Of a stretch of DNA of 64,000 nt, positions 36,377 to 44,427 are shown in pieces. This DNA is from Janthinobacterium sp. 61 (GTDB taxonomy: Bacteria; Pseudomonadota; Gammaproteobacteria; Burkholderiales; Burkholderiaceae_D), in contig NZ_PJMQ01000001.1 of the NCBI RefSeq assembly GCF_002846335.1, forward strand, positions 1,240,001 to 1,304,000, in the 5' to 3' direction. The notes below the pieces were generated by a model. It did not search any database, was not told the DNA's origin, and was given only the letters and a program-made list of their open reading frames with translations. Each line of letters opens with the position of its first letter. Within the stretch, counting starts at the first letter, position 1. A program made the position numbers and the translations under genes.

Positions 36377-37635
36377 TCGGCCGCCGCAAGCTTTTTCTTC
36401 GCCTGCAGCCGGCGCGAACGGCGTTTTCTTTCCCATATGACGATGCCCGTCACCGACAGCACGGCGACCATGACGCCCATGAAGGACATCAGAATGCGTC
36501 CCGGCAAGCCGAGGATGCGGCCCGAGTGCAGGGGGAACTGCAGTTGCACGAAGACGTCGGCGGCCGTGCCTTGCCACGGCTTGTGCTGGCCGATGATAGT
36601 GCCGTCCATGCCATCGACGTAGAGGTTGGACAAGCCCATGCCGGCCGCGCCGAACTCGTCGGCCGGGTCGAAGAACGACACGTTGTAGAAGGAATAATTA
36701 CCGCCATAATAGATGCCGCCTATGGGTGCCGTGATTCCGCGCTGCACGGCTTGCTCTTTTGCAATATCCACGGCCTGCTCGAAACCGATCACGGGCTTGA
36801 TGTAGCTGCCGTAGGGGGCCGGCGTCTGCGTTTCATACGGGCCTGGCGTGGTTGTCGATACCAGCGACATGAGGGGATAGAACACTTCGCGGTACAAATT
36901 CAGCGAGAACGAGGTAAACGCGACGACAATGATGATGGCCCACACCCACAGGCCCCCCGCACGGTGCAAATCGAAGTTGAGCTTGTAGCCGCCGGCCGCC
37001 CAGCGCACCACCCACGATGGTTTCCAGCGTTGCCACCAGCTGGCAGCATCGCGGTGGCGCGGCGCCTCGTCCGGGGCGCGCGGGCGCAAACGGCGTGGCG
37101 TGGTCAGATAAAACGCCACCATGCTGTCGAGCAGCCAGATCAGGGCGACCGTTCCCATCAGCCAGTAGCCCCAACGGTCGGTGCCCCAGAAGGCGGGCAC
37201 GTGCAGCCTGTAGTGCAGGTGGCGCAAGAACGGCATCAGGCTGCGGCGCGACAGGGAAATGGCGGTCGAATCGCGCGTGCCCGTGATGTGGGCCGTGACG
37301 GGGTCGATGTAGACTGTGTCGTAGTCGAGCACGAACGGCTTGTTGCTCGCCGGGTCCGTCAATGGGCGGACCATGAAGGCGGCGGCATGGCCTTCTTCCA
37401 GGCCCAGGGTCAGGTAATTGACTTCCACGCGCGGGTCTGCGGCGGCTACCTTGTGCGCCAGCGCAAACGGCGCCTGCAGGGGGCCGCGGCCCGGCGTGTC
37501 CATGATGTCGGCGTTGAGCCACTCGTCCAGTTCATGGTCCCACGAGGTGACGGCGCCCGTGAGGCCTGCGACGATGAGAAAAAGGGCGATGGTGAGGCCA
37601 GCCCAGCGGTGTATGACAGTCCAGAAAGCGCGCAT
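36373..37635 (-). CDS. PepSY-TM protein, probable iron-siderophore utilisation
   Basis: The ATG at 37633-37635 gives 420 residues. The PepSY-associated membrane layout is clear: an N-terminal helix with WTVIHRWAGLTIALFLIVAGLTGAVTSW, a helix near 190-210 and LHRAGGLWVWAIIIVVAFTSFSLN. A final helix is followed by a basic tail (ERKRRSRRLQAKKK). His residues in the first and third helices fit a heme- or metal-reductase-like role. Members are often Fur-regulated and linked to ferri-siderophore reduction. A Fur box sits at 37728-37752, about 95 bases upstream. The exact role is inferred. Confidence 0.82.
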   Translation of the reverse strand: MRAFWTVIHRWAGLTIALFLIVAGLTGAVTSWDHELDEWLNADIMDTPGRGPLQAPFALAHKVAAADPRVEVNYLTLGLEEGHAAAFMVRPLTDPASNKPFVLDYDTVYIDPVTAHITGTRDSTAISLSRRSLMPFLRHLHYRLHVPAFWGTDRWGYWLMGTVALIWLLDSMVAFYLTTPRRLRPRAPDEAPRHRDAASWWQRWKPSWVVRWAAGGYKLNFDLHRAGGLWVWAIIIVVAFTSFSLNLYREVFYPLMSLVSTTTPGPYETQTPAPYGSYIKPVIGFEQAVDIAKEQAVQRGITAPIGGIYYGGNYSFYNVSFFDPADEFGAAGMGLSNLYVDGMDGTIIGQHKPWQGTAADVFVQLQFPLHSGRILGLPGRILMSFMGVMVAVLSVTGIVIWERKRRSRRLQAKKKLAAAD

Positions 37636-37727
37636 GCAGTACAAACCTTCAACATGAAACCGGCTTGTTGCCGCCAGCGGGCGCCATAGCGGCGCACAGG
37701 GAAAGCCAGGCACACGCCTGGAATTTT

Positions 37728-37752
37728 GATAATAGGAATCGTTCTCATTATC
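37728..37752 (-). promoter_or_regulatory. Fur box upstream of PepSY gene
   Basis: GATAATAGGAATCG followed by TTCTCATTATC (37728-37752) contains two Fur-type inverted hexamers (GATAAT...ATTATC). It is placed upstream of the minus-strand PepSY gene, predicting iron repression. Confidence 0.75.
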
Positions 37753-37922
37753 CGTCGTGGCCAAGCGTTTGTCCAGCGCGAACGGTGTTGCCCAAGGTGC
37801 AATTGTGCATGCTAAGATGCCGGCAAGTAGGTAATTTACATTCCCAATGGAAATATTCTGGGCATGCGCATGGAAGATCTGCAGCATGTCCGCGTGAGCG
37901 AATGCGCCGGTGCGCCGCAGGC

Positions 37923-38179
37923 GTCGTGGTGTTCATGCACGGCCATGCCGTCAGCGGAGGTCCCCTGATTTGCGTGGGCCACTTCTGCGCCATGAACGCC
38001 TTGCCGGCTGCCATCGCCGCAGCGATCCCTGCGGCTAGCATCTCATCGTCGTGGCCATCACGGGCCAGGACAAGGACCGCCAACTGGCGTCCGATGGGGG
38101 CTTTGATTTGCACCTGAGCAAGCGCGCGGATGTTAATGCGCTCGATGCGATGTTGCAAAAGATGCTGCAAACGGGGTGA
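37923..38179 (+). pseudogene. Decayed response-regulator receiver domain
   Basis: The last 46 codons (38042-38179) read LIVVAITGQDKDRQLASDGG, then FDLHLSK and NALDAMLQKMLQTG. This is the typical end of a CheY-like receiver domain: the beta4-alpha4 region and the Lys of LSKP. In another frame upstream (37923 on), VVVFMHGHAV resembles the VVFMD phosphoacceptor strand but with His in place of Asp. A frameshift near 38040 and lost N-terminal sequence indicate a remnant. No neighbouring kinase is present. Identification rests on pattern only. Confidence 0.5.
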
Positions 38180-38186
38180 GGATGGT

Positions 38187-38726
38187 ATGAGTAAAATGAA
38201 AGACATGGAACAACTGACAGAACTTGAAATCGCCGTTTTCCAGCTCGACATGGGTTTTGCTCCGGCTGAGCGCTGCGTGGACTGGGCCGTGGAACGCCTG
38301 CGCCTGGACCAGGAAGGCGACGACCTGGAGGTCGTGCTGCTGGCCAGCGCCCGGGGGCGCGATGAAGTGCTGCCGCTGGCCGACGTGATCATCGCGCGCT
38401 ACCGTGGCGCGCAGCGGCGCGATCAGCAGTTTTTGGCTGGCAAATACATCGTCGAGTTGCGCCTTGCCTATCTGCAAAGACTGGAAAGCGTGTCGTCGCT
38501 CGATGCCATCTTTACCCGCTTGTACCCGGCGCTCGCTTATCCGGACTGGCTGGTCATGTTGAGCCGCAATTGCGAGTATGCGATGGACGTGTCCGATTTT
38601 GAGCAGCCGTTCGAAGAGGAATTCAATTACATCGCCGCATTGTGGGCGAATGCTGACAGTCGCGCTGACTTTGATCGCCTGTATAGCCGCGAGACGTCGA
38701 ACCGGCATGATGTCATGCTGGGCTAG
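38187..38726 (+). CDS. Hypothetical protein of unknown function
   Basis: A 179-residue soluble, acidic protein beginning with ATG at 38187 after a GAGG site; other ATGs nine and eighteen bases on are possible. It looks mostly helical (LTELEIAVFQLDMGFAPAERCVDWAVERLRLDQEGDDLEVV, FEQPFEEEFNYIAALWANADSRADF). No family is recognised. It is followed four bases later by the frame of a PP2C-like phosphatase, so the two probably form an operon and may work together. Confidence 0.65.
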   Translation: MSKMKDMEQLTELEIAVFQLDMGFAPAERCVDWAVERLRLDQEGDDLEVVLLASARGRDEVLPLADVIIARYRGAQRRDQQFLAGKYIVELRLAYLQRLESVSSLDAIFTRLYPALAYPDWLVMLSRNCEYAMDVSDFEQPFEEEFNYIAALWANADSRADFDRLYSRETSNRHDVMLG

Positions 38727-38780
38727 GGAATGACCACACTGGCCTTGCCAACCATCGTTGAGAAAAGAATCCACAGTCTG

Positions 38781-39674
38781 ATGAAAATTGTCCACGTATC
38801 CGATGCAGCCGGCGCAAAGAGTAATGAAGATCTGGTGGCGGTTTATCTGCACAATGCGGGAATCGTGGATATCCTGATATTTGATGGTGCAAGCTCGGTC
38901 TCCGAAAAGAATTATTTCGATACGCTGGTAGGCGACGCCGCCTGGTTCGTGTCGGCTTTTGCGGCCCTGCTGAAAGAGGTGGTCGCGCCCGGATTAAGTC
39001 AGCATGACAGCATCAAGCTGGCATTGGCACATTTTCAGCGCGATGTGCAGGCGAGTTTTAATCTGGCGCAGATTCCTGCGTATGCCTACCCGATTGCCGC
39101 CTTGACGTGGGCACGCATTGTCGAAGGCGGCGTGGATGCCGCTGTACAGATCTACGCGCTTGGCGATTGCAAGGTGTTTGTCTCGAACGCAGCCGGGGAA
39201 GTGCGCGATATCGATCCCTACGAGAATGCGCAAGAAGATATTCTGAAGGCGGCCATTGCACAGTTGAAAGCGCAAGGTATTGAGGATAAGGCGCAGGTAT
39301 TCGCGGCCTTGCTGCCGATGTTGCGGGAGCGGCGCGCATTCCAGAATATGCATGCTGCGCCGACGATACTGTGCATGTATCCGCAAGGGGAATTCGAGGC
39401 CAGGCAATATGCGTTTGACATGGAGGGGCAATCGCAACTGCTGGCAATGACAGATGGCTTCTACCGCCTGGTCGATACCTATGGCCTGTATTCCATGGTC
39501 GGACTGGTGCGGCGCTGTGCTGAAACGGAACTGGACACGCTGCTGCAGGAATTGCGCCAGTTTGAACAGGATAATCTGGCGTCCGGCGCACATTCCGTCA
39601 AAAAGTCCGACGATGCCTCGGCCGTGCGTTATGCGCGGCGCGCGCTCAACGGCGAGAGCATTGCAATTTTGTAA
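38781..39674 (+). CDS. PP2C-like protein phosphatase
   Basis: From the ATG at 38781 the protein is 297 residues. Motifs of the metal-dependent PPM/PP2C fold appear in order: NEDLVAVY, FDGAS (residues near 30), a middle IYALGDCKVFV, AMTDGFYRLV and the C-terminal SDDASAVRY, each with the Asp that bind Mn/Mg. Family members dephosphorylate Ser/Thr residues in signalling. An upstream in-frame ATG (38730) would add 17 residues; neither start has a strong ribosome-binding site. It partners with the unknown gene before it. The substrate is unknown. Confidence 0.72.
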   Translation: MKIVHVSDAAGAKSNEDLVAVYLHNAGIVDILIFDGASSVSEKNYFDTLVGDAAWFVSAFAALLKEVVAPGLSQHDSIKLALAHFQRDVQASFNLAQIPAYAYPIAALTWARIVEGGVDAAVQIYALGDCKVFVSNAAGEVRDIDPYENAQEDILKAAIAQLKAQGIEDKAQVFAALLPMLRERRAFQNMHAAPTILCMYPQGEFEARQYAFDMEGQSQLLAMTDGFYRLVDTYGLYSMVGLVRRCAETELDTLLQELRQFEQDNLASGAHSVKKSDDASAVRYARRALNGESIAIL

Positions 39675-39742
39675 GCCTGGCCACGCCTTTGCTTGGCTTG
39701 CCTCAACGTATAATTTACGCAATTCATGGCGTGGGATTTGAC

Positions 39743-40441
39743 GTGCAAAACAAGACTATCGGTTTAATTGGCGGCATCGGCTGGGCTTCCACCCTCGAAT
39801 ACTACCGCTTGCTCAATGAAATGCTGGTGGCGCGCATCGGTCCCGCCCATAGCGCGCGCATCTTGCTGGTCAGCATAGACCAGGCGGATTTTGTCGCGCA
39901 CGCATCGCAGCCCGATTCCCATGCTATAGAGCAATTTCTGGTCGGGGAAGGGCAGCGTCTGCAAGGCATGGGTGCGGATTTCTTCCTGCTGTGCGCGAAT
40001 GGCGCGCACCGTTTCGCCCCGGCCGTTGTGCCGCAGATCGGCTTGCCATTCATCAGCATCGTCGAGGAAACGGCGAAAAGGGTGCAGCAGTCGGGCGCTC
40101 ACAAGGTGGGCTTGCTTGGCGTCAAACAGACGATGGGGGGCAGGTTTTATCACCAGGCACTGGAACAGTGCGGCATCGCGACGGTGACACCCGATGCGGC
40201 CGACCAGGAAATCGTCCACGACATCATCTACAAGGAACTGGTGCAGAATATTTTTACCGACGCCAGCCGGGAAATTTTTCTCGGCATCATCGAGAAACTG
40301 CGGCTGCAAGGCGTGCAGGGCGTGATTTTGGGTTGTACGGAGATACCGCTGCTGATCCGGCAGGGCGATGTCGACTTACCGCTATTTAATACTACGGAGA
40401 TTCATTGCGAGGCGGCGGTGGCATTTGCCGTTGCGGACTAG
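39743..40441 (+). CDS. Aspartate/glutamate racemase family protein
   Basis: A 232-residue enzyme starting at GTG (39743), seven bases after GGGA; no in-frame ATG is near. Two-domain racemase fold with KTIGLIGGIGWASTLEYYR at the start. The two catalytic cysteines are about C84 (LLCANGAHRF) and C198 (VILGCTEIPLL). The first motif reads CANGAH where many members have CANTMH. It interconverts L- and D-forms of aspartate or a similar acidic amino acid; the substrate is not certain. A bidirectional hairpin follows. Confidence 0.88.
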   Translation: MQNKTIGLIGGIGWASTLEYYRLLNEMLVARIGPAHSARILLVSIDQADFVAHASQPDSHAIEQFLVGEGQRLQGMGADFFLLCANGAHRFAPAVVPQIGLPFISIVEETAKRVQQSGAHKVGLLGVKQTMGGRFYHQALEQCGIATVTPDAADQEIVHDIIYKELVQNIFTDASREIFLGIIEKLRLQGVQGVILGCTEIPLLIRQGDVDLPLFNTTEIHCEAAVAFAVAD

Positions 40442-40453
40442 GCGCAGGCAAAT

Positions 40454-40481
40454 GAGCGGCCGACCAAACTGGTCGCCGCTC
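40454..40481. terminator. Bidirectional hairpin terminator
   Basis: GAGCGG (40454-40459) and CGACC (40461-40465) pair with GGTCG (40471-40475) and CCGCTC (40476-40481), leaving one bulged C and an AAACT loop. It lies between the convergent racemase and MFS genes. Confidence 0.6.
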
Positions 40482-40491
40482 TTGTCAATCA

Positions 40492-41709
40492 TCAAGCCGG
40501 CTGCGCGCCGCTCAGGTTGCGGCTGCGGTTTTCCACCAGTACGGAAATGCCGAGCACGACGATGCCGCCGCAGGCCAGCATGGCGCCGACCCAGCCTGTC
40601 GAACGCAAGCCCATGCCCATGGCGATGGCGATGCCGCCGGCCCAGGCACCCAGCGCGTTGGCGATGTTGAAGGCGGAATGGTTGAGGGCGGCGGCCACGG
40701 TTTGCGCGTCGCCGGCCACGTCCATCAAGCGCGTTTGCACGGCGGGGGCGACGGCGATGCCGGCGCCGATGGCGAACAGGTTGATCGCCGTCAGCCAGAC
40801 ATTGCTGCTGGTGTAAGTAAACGCGGCCAGCGCGGCCACGTTCCACAGCAGTACGCCAAAAATCGTCCACAGGCGCGAGCGGTCGGCCAGCCAGCCGCCG
40901 ATCAGATTACCCAAGGTCATGCCGACACCGATGATGGCCAGCAAGATGGAAATGACCAGCGGTGACACTTTCGTGATTTCCAGCAAGGTGGGCGTGATGA
41001 ACGTGTAGACGGCGAACATGCCGCCGAAGCCGATCGCCACCATCAGCAGGGTCAGCCATACTTGAAGGCGGCGGAACACGCCCAGTTCGCGGCGCGGGCT
41101 GGAATCGCCGGCAGCGACCATGGGCACGAAGATGCGCACCATCAGCATGGTCAGCAAACCCAGCGCGGCGACCAGCAAAAAGGCGGAGCGCCAGCCCAGA
41201 GTCTGGCCGATATACGTGGCCAGCGGCACGCCGAAGATATTCGCGACCGTCAAACCCATCAGGACACGCGCCACGGCCTGGCCCCGCTTGTCCGGTTCGG
41301 CCAGGGCGGCCGCCACCAGGGCTGCCACGCCAAAATAGGCGCCATGGGGAATGCCGGCGACGAAGCGGGCCACCACCAGCAAGCCATAGTTGGGGGCGAT
41401 GGCGCTGAGCAAGTTGCCGCCAGCGAACATCAGCATCAGACACATCAGCATCAGCCGGCGCGGCATGCGCGCCAGGAAGATCGTGATCAGGGGCGCGCCG
41501 ATGACCACGCCCAGCGCGTAGGCGCTGATCATGTGGCTCATCTGCGGCAAGGTCGTGCCCAGGTCGTCGGCCACCACGGGCAAGATGCTCATGGAAGCAA
41601 ATTCGCCCGTGCCGATGGCGAGGCCGCCGATGGCCAGGGCCAGGTCGGCATAGCCAGCGCCAAAAGGCGCGGTGACGCGCGGAATGAGGGGATCTACGGA
41701 GGCGTGCAT
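40492..41709 (-). CDS. MFS efflux transporter (AraJ/YdhP-like)
   Basis: The ATG at 41707-41709 gives 405 residues and twelve membrane helices. The family is the drug:H+ antiporter type, as seen in ALAIGGLAIGTGEFASMSILPVVADDLG (motif near helix 1) and FLARMPRRLMLM (motif A loop). RFVAGIPHGAYFGVAALVAAAL and GWRSAFLLVAALGLLTML are also present. It would export sugars, drugs or amino acids with proton entry. The substrate is unknown. Monocistronic and minus strand. Confidence 0.9.
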   Translation of the reverse strand: MHASVDPLIPRVTAPFGAGYADLALAIGGLAIGTGEFASMSILPVVADDLGTTLPQMSHMISAYALGVVIGAPLITIFLARMPRRLMLMCLMLMFAGGNLLSAIAPNYGLLVVARFVAGIPHGAYFGVAALVAAALAEPDKRGQAVARVLMGLTVANIFGVPLATYIGQTLGWRSAFLLVAALGLLTMLMVRIFVPMVAAGDSSPRRELGVFRRLQVWLTLLMVAIGFGGMFAVYTFITPTLLEITKVSPLVISILLAIIGVGMTLGNLIGGWLADRSRLWTIFGVLLWNVAALAAFTYTSSNVWLTAINLFAIGAGIAVAPAVQTRLMDVAGDAQTVAAALNHSAFNIANALGAWAGGIAIAMGMGLRSTGWVGAMLACGGIVVLGISVLVENRSRNLSGAQPA

Positions 41710-41992
41710 GTTCTTGTTAGTTGGGTAAGGAATGACAGGGTGGAGAGGCGTGCTGTGGCCCGTCCGGAAGTGGCCATATGCCACCAGAGTCGACGGCTGG
41801 CCGGTATTTTCGGGCGATAAGAACTACTCAAGGACAACATTGTAAAAGATTCGGGCAAGCTCTGCTGGGCGATGGCTAAAATCTGCTGCACTGCACACAC
41901 CAGCGATTGCTATGTTTGTTAACGATAACACGGAACGCGTCCGCTGGTGGGATCTTCCGCGAGACCTTGCTGGAGCAGGCGGGCATCGCCGC

Positions 41993-42466
41993 CTAGATTT
42001 TCCTGGCGTGCTTCAAGTGCAAGGGCAGCCACCACCACATGCAGATGATGAGTGAGCCCATCAGCACGCAGGCGACGATGCCGGCGACGTGGCCGAAGAC
42101 TTCCGACATCACCAAATTGGTGCCGAGGATGAAGGCCAGTGCCAGGGAGAAGGCACCGCACATCATGATGCGGTCTGCCACGCGCTTGAAGCGCTCGCGG
42201 TCTTGCAGGGGGCGCATGACGCGGTGCTGGATGGCTGGCGCGCTGAGCAGCACCAGGCTGGTCATGGAGAGGAAAAACGTCAACAGGAAGACGATCTTTT
42301 CCGCTTGCACGATCTTTGCGAAGCCGCCGTTGAAGGGCAGGATGATGAGGAAGGCCGTCAGCATTTGCGCGCCCGGCAGCAGGATGCGCAATTCGCTGAG
42401 CAGGTCGGACAAATCGCCTTCGTCGCCTGGCTGGCCATCTTCATCCTGGTGTTGCGCGTGTGGCAT
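41993..42466 (-). CDS. DUF6328-type membrane protein
   Basis: From the ATG at 42464-42466 the protein is 157 residues. An acidic, polar N-terminus (MPHAQHQDEDGQPGDEGDLSDLLSELRILLPGAQ) precedes four membrane helices (LTAFLIILPFNGGF, IVFLLTFFLSMTSLVLLSAPAI, MMCGAFSLALAFILG, VAGIVACVLMGSLIICMWWWLP). The LLSELRVLLPG-like segment followed by FL...LPF and APAxxHR is the pattern of the small DUF6328 proteins. The function is unknown. Confidence 0.7.
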   Translation of the reverse strand: MPHAQHQDEDGQPGDEGDLSDLLSELRILLPGAQMLTAFLIILPFNGGFAKIVQAEKIVFLLTFFLSMTSLVLLSAPAIQHRVMRPLQDRERFKRVADRIMMCGAFSLALAFILGTNLVMSEVFGHVAGIVACVLMGSLIICMWWWLPLHLKHARKI

Positions 42467-42539
42467 GGGAGCGTCCTCGTGGTGGTGATGGGGCCAGTCT
42501 ACGCACAAGCGCCCAGGCCGACTGTGGCCCGGCGCACCG

Positions 42540-43241
42540 TCAGAAGCATTGCGTGTAGTGTCGACGCAAACGCCACAGGGGCGTCGAAACGATGGGCGTG
42601 GCGCTGTGCGAGGCATCATGGCCGCAATGGCCGCAACTGTGGCGCCGGTGCGGCGCCAGCGCGAAGCTGCCCAGGTCCAGATGCGGGTGGCCGCAGCGGG
42701 CGCAGTCGCTGCAGTCCATCGGCATGGCCGCCTGCAAGGCGGCGGCGTAGGCTTGCGCGGCGGGCGGCGTGATATTCAGCTGCACGATGTCGGGAGGGAA
42801 CAAGCCGGGCAGGGCGCGGCAGTCGATGGCCAGCGCGGCTGCGTTGCGTGCCAGCAGGGTGCCGCCGTCACCAGTCCGGGCGCGCAGTTGCAGCAAGCCA
42901 TCGGGGCCCAGACGCAAGGTGGTGGCGTGAAACTGGCTGGGGTCGAACAGCACCGGATACAGTACATAGCCCATGGGACTGGCGTGCTGGCGGCAACGCA
43001 TCTGCTGGCTTGCTTGCCGGTCGGCCAAGTCGGCCTGAGTGCCCCAGTAGCATTGGTGCGTGCGGCACCAGTGGCGTGCTGCGCCATTGCGAAACTTTCC
43101 GGCGGGGAGCAGGTCGCACAGGACGATGGCGTCTTCGCCCGCGCCGGCGCGAAAGTGGCCGGTGATGTGGGCGGTGGTGACGGCCAGATGGCCCGTGCTC
43201 GCTTGCAAGGGCCAGCAGATGCCGGGCAGGGTCAGCGGCAT
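42540..43241 (-). CDS. Hypothetical Cys/His-rich protein
   Basis: A 233-residue protein from ATG 43239-43241; a TTG six bases earlier is less likely. It has no signal or membrane helix. It has two Cys/His knuckles near the C-terminus (MDCSDCARCGHPHLDLGSF and HSCGHCGHDA) and a third cluster in the middle (HWCRTHQCYWG), suggesting zinc binding. The middle (MGYVLYPVLFDPSQFHATTLRLGPDGLLQLRAR) looks beta-rich. No family is recognised. Confidence 0.6.
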   Translation of the reverse strand: MPLTLPGICWPLQASTGHLAVTTAHITGHFRAGAGEDAIVLCDLLPAGKFRNGAARHWCRTHQCYWGTQADLADRQASQQMRCRQHASPMGYVLYPVLFDPSQFHATTLRLGPDGLLQLRARTGDGGTLLARNAAALAIDCRALPGLFPPDIVQLNITPPAAQAYAAALQAAMPMDCSDCARCGHPHLDLGSFALAPHRRHSCGHCGHDASHSATPIVSTPLWRLRRHYTQCF

Positions 43242-43297
43242 AGACAATGGCGGCTCCGCGCAGCTATCGGCTTGCCAGCCAATAGCCTCCCGGAATG

Positions 43298-43322
43298 AAA
43301 AAGCCCGCCGACTTGGGCGGGC
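43298..43322 (-). terminator. Rho-independent terminator (minus strand)
   Basis: GCCCGCC (43303-43309) pairs with GGCGGGC (43316-43322) around a 6-base loop. On the minus strand the stem is followed by five T (AAAAA at 43298-43302 on the plus strand). It ends the small gene at 43357-43569. Confidence 0.8.
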
Positions 43323-43356
43323 TGTGCTGACGGGCTTGGCTGGTGCATGTTCCCGT

Positions 43357-43569
43357 CTATTCTTCCGTATCGGCCAGGGTGACGATGGCGCGCGCCCACT
43401 TCGAGTATTTCAGGTTCGCCAGGTCGCGCACGGTCTTGATATTGAATGCCTGCTTGAGCAGCTCTGCATCCTTCTCGCTTACGCCTTGCAGCGCATCAAC
43501 AGGGGCATCAGCGATTTCCTTGAACGTTTTTTTCTCGTAGGCTTTGTCTACCGCTTTATTGATGTTCAT
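43357..43569 (-). CDS. Small helix-hairpin-helix-like protein
   Basis: A 70-residue protein with a clear site (GAGGAGT about nine bases before ATG). The sequence MNINKAVDKAYEKKTFKEIADAP then VDALQGVSEKDAELLKQAFNIKTVRDLANLKYSKWARAI is helical. Its centre matches the helix-hairpin-helix pattern (ALQGVSEKDAELL...FNIKTVRDLA) seen in DUF4332-like and Rad51-N-like DNA-binding folds. It may bind DNA or another protein. A terminator follows. The DNA role is inference. Confidence 0.65.
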   Translation of the reverse strand: MNINKAVDKAYEKKTFKEIADAPVDALQGVSEKDAELLKQAFNIKTVRDLANLKYSKWARAIVTLADTEE

Positions 43570-43742
43570 GTATTGATACTCCTCAGTAAGTAGGAAAATT
43601 AATTCTACACGTTTTTGCGAGCCGTCAATTTACGCTTGCATGTTGTGCCGAACTAAATATGATGGAGGTGGGCGCAGCTGAGGCCAAGCCTGTTTTTGAA
43701 TAGCTTGTTGCATTGTAAATATGGCATGTGAATTATGTATAG

Positions 43743-43830
43743 TATAATTGTTGTGTATGTCGGCGACTAGGCGTCGGCCTACCGGACGCCGCTATACGCG
43801 GCACTAATGGACAGCGTTCAGGAGAATACG
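43743..43830 (+). promoter_or_regulatory. Probable promoter and hairpin leader of YidB-like gene
   Basis: TATAAT at 43743-43748 in AT-rich DNA is a good -10 element, though no clear -35 is seen 17 bases earlier. The leader before ATG 43831 has a GGCGTC...GACGCC hairpin (about 43770-43790) and a GCCGC-TATAC-GCGGC hairpin. They may stabilise the mRNA. Confidence 0.4.
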
Positions 43831-44250
43831 ATGAGTTTGCTAGATCAACTTGCGGGACAGGCGATGAGCGCTTTGGGCAATAAGGGCGCGGATGGGGAGG
43901 CCCCGTCGGGGCTGATGGCCAGTGTAATGGATCTGGTCAACCAGCATGGCGGCTTGCCGGGCCTGCTGCAGAAATTCCAGGAAAGCGGCCTGGGCGACCA
44001 GGTGGCCAGCTGGATCGGCACCGGTGCCAATGCGCCTGTCTCCGGCGAACAGATCAAGGATGCGCTGGGTGCCGACACGATCTCCCAGATCGCTGAAAAA
44101 GCGGGCGTCGCACCGGACGCGGCCTCGGGCGGCCTGGCAGCCTTGCTGCCCCAGCTGATCGACAAGCTGACGCCCAACGGTCAAGTGCCAGAAAGCAATG
44201 ACCTCGTCAGCCAGGGCTTGAATATGCTCAAGGGTAAGTTCTTCGGTTGA
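43831..44250 (+). CDS. YidB-like DUF937 protein
   Basis: A 139-residue soluble protein; AGGAG is well spaced from the ATG at 43831. The YidB/DUF937 family pattern is MSLLDQLAGQAMSALG..., VMDLVNQHGGLPGLLQKFQESGLGDQVASWIGTGANAPVSGEQI and LPQLIDKLTPNGQVP. Family members are common, small and uncharacterised. It carries its own leader and terminator, so it is likely monocistronic and well expressed. Confidence 0.85.
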   Translation: MSLLDQLAGQAMSALGNKGADGEAPSGLMASVMDLVNQHGGLPGLLQKFQESGLGDQVASWIGTGANAPVSGEQIKDALGADTISQIAEKAGVAPDAASGGLAALLPQLIDKLTPNGQVPESNDLVSQGLNMLKGKFFG

Positions 44251-44270
44251 TTTTCTGGTCTTGGAAGTGA

Positions 44271-44299
44271 AAAACCTCGCAGCGATGCGAGGTTTTTTT
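44271..44299 (+). terminator. Rho-independent terminator of the YidB-like gene
   Basis: AACCTCGCA (44273-44281) pairs with TGCGAGGTT (44286-44294) around GCGA, followed by seven T (44293-44299). A strong classical terminator 21 bases after the stop. Confidence 0.9.
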
Positions 44300-44427
44300 A
44301 TGCGCAAGGTCTTGCGTGTAATGTGTGAACGTCTGAAAAACGCCTGCGGCCAGGCGCCGCCCCGATGGCAGTAGGCCAGTACGGCGAAGGACTAGAGTAA
44401 GCCCGGCAACAACGCCACGGTTTTTTT

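Noticed and set aside
41919..41992. Plus-strand fragment reading GIFRETLLEQAGIAA then stop
   Set aside because: It looks like the end of a protein, but too little is present to tell a gene remnant from chance.
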